Source of the DNA: Actinomycetota bacterium
GTDB taxonomy: Bacteria; Actinomycetota; Acidimicrobiia; Acidimicrobiales; Iamiaceae
DNA length: 5,909 nucleotides
Direction of reading: 5' to 3'
Assembly (NCBI GenBank): GCA_017882935.1
Contig: JADGOP010000166.1
Coordinates: 1 to 5,909, forward strand
The translations under genes and the position numbers were made by a program. The notes under the pieces are model-generated. The model did no database searches. It had not been told where the DNA came from and worked only from the letters and a program-made list of their open reading frames with translations. Each line of letters starts with the position of its first letter. Position 1 is the first letter of the stretch. Below are positions 5,784 through 5,909 of the stretch, piece after piece.

Positions 5784-5909
5784 ATGGCCGACGAGACCCC
5801 GGCGGCCGACGCCGCCGACGAGGCCGCGGTCGACCCCGCGCCCGCACCCGAGGAGCTGCACGGCGCCCCAGTCAGCTACAGCCGCGGGCAGAAGGTGCTC
5901 CACGTGGCG
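5784..5909 (+). CDS. nuoC: NADH-quinone oxidoreductase subunit C, N-terminal fragment cut by the window end
   Basis: Only the first 42 codons are present. NuoC is a peripheral-arm subunit of complex I that packs against NuoD and NuoB. The start is ATG 5784, three bases after the nuoB stop, with GGAG at 5773-5776 giving seven-base spacing. The first 25 residues are low-complexity and acidic (Ala, Asp, Glu, Pro). They are followed by LHGAPVSYSRGQKVLHVA, which resembles the SRGQ-V-H segment I recall from actinobacterial NuoC proteins. The identification rests on that short match and on gene order after nuoA and nuoB. The conserved NuoC core lies beyond the window, so fusion to NuoD cannot be judged. 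Confidence 0.85.
   Translation, partial: MADETPAADAADEAAVDPAPAPEELHGAPVSYSRGQKVLHVA

Noticed and set aside
4965..5903. A 312-codon minus-strand frame across nuoA, nuoB and the nuoC start
   Set aside because: It is antisense to strongly conserved complex I genes, with no motif and no credible ribosome binding site noted.
1..5909. CRISPR arrays, tRNA or rRNA genes, insertion sequences, attachment sites
   Set aside because: No direct-repeat array, cloverleaf, rRNA-like block, transposase or terminal inverted repeat was seen, and coding genes fill the window.

Overview
This is a dense, GC-rich window with every gene on the plus strand. It encodes part of an aerobic respiratory chain: a cytochrome bc-type quinol:cytochrome c oxidoreductase followed directly by the start of the complex I (nuo) genes. 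Codon third positions are overwhelmingly G or C. The style of NuoC and the Tat-type Rieske protein with an extra N-terminal helix suggest a high-GC actinobacterium. The split cytochrome b does not fit Streptomyces or Mycobacterium, so a deeper lineage such as Acidimicrobiia is my best guess. That placement is inference, with no marker gene to confirm it.

Layout: the 3' end of an unrecognised membrane protein (1-329); a b6-type cytochrome b with four haem-ligating histidines (365-1144); a separate subunit IV-like cytochrome b C-terminal half (1155-1763); a Rieske [2Fe-2S] protein (1774-2568); a membrane-anchored dihaem cytochrome c (2577-3734); an unrecognised 311-residue membrane protein with a large loop, probably outside the membrane (3780-4715); nuoA (4720-5190); nuoB (5190-5780); and the first 42 codons of nuoC (from 5784). 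Gaps are 45 bases or less and several junctions overlap or nearly touch. No promoter, terminator, RNA gene, repeat or mobile element was seen, so the whole window reads as one transcription unit that begins upstream and continues downstream.

Functionally, complex I would oxidise NADH and reduce the quinone pool. The bc complex would oxidise the quinol at the Qo site formed by the two cytochrome b halves, pass one electron through the Rieske cluster to the dihaem cytochrome c, and return the other through the b haems. The two unrecognised membrane proteins flank the recognisable bc subunits and are the best candidates for undescribed subunits or assembly factors. The window does not show a wholly novel system. 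Its interest lies in the unusual build of the bc complex: split b, a cysteine at the haem ci position, a PEWY-site variant, N-terminal helices on Rieske and cytochrome c, and two unassigned membrane partners.
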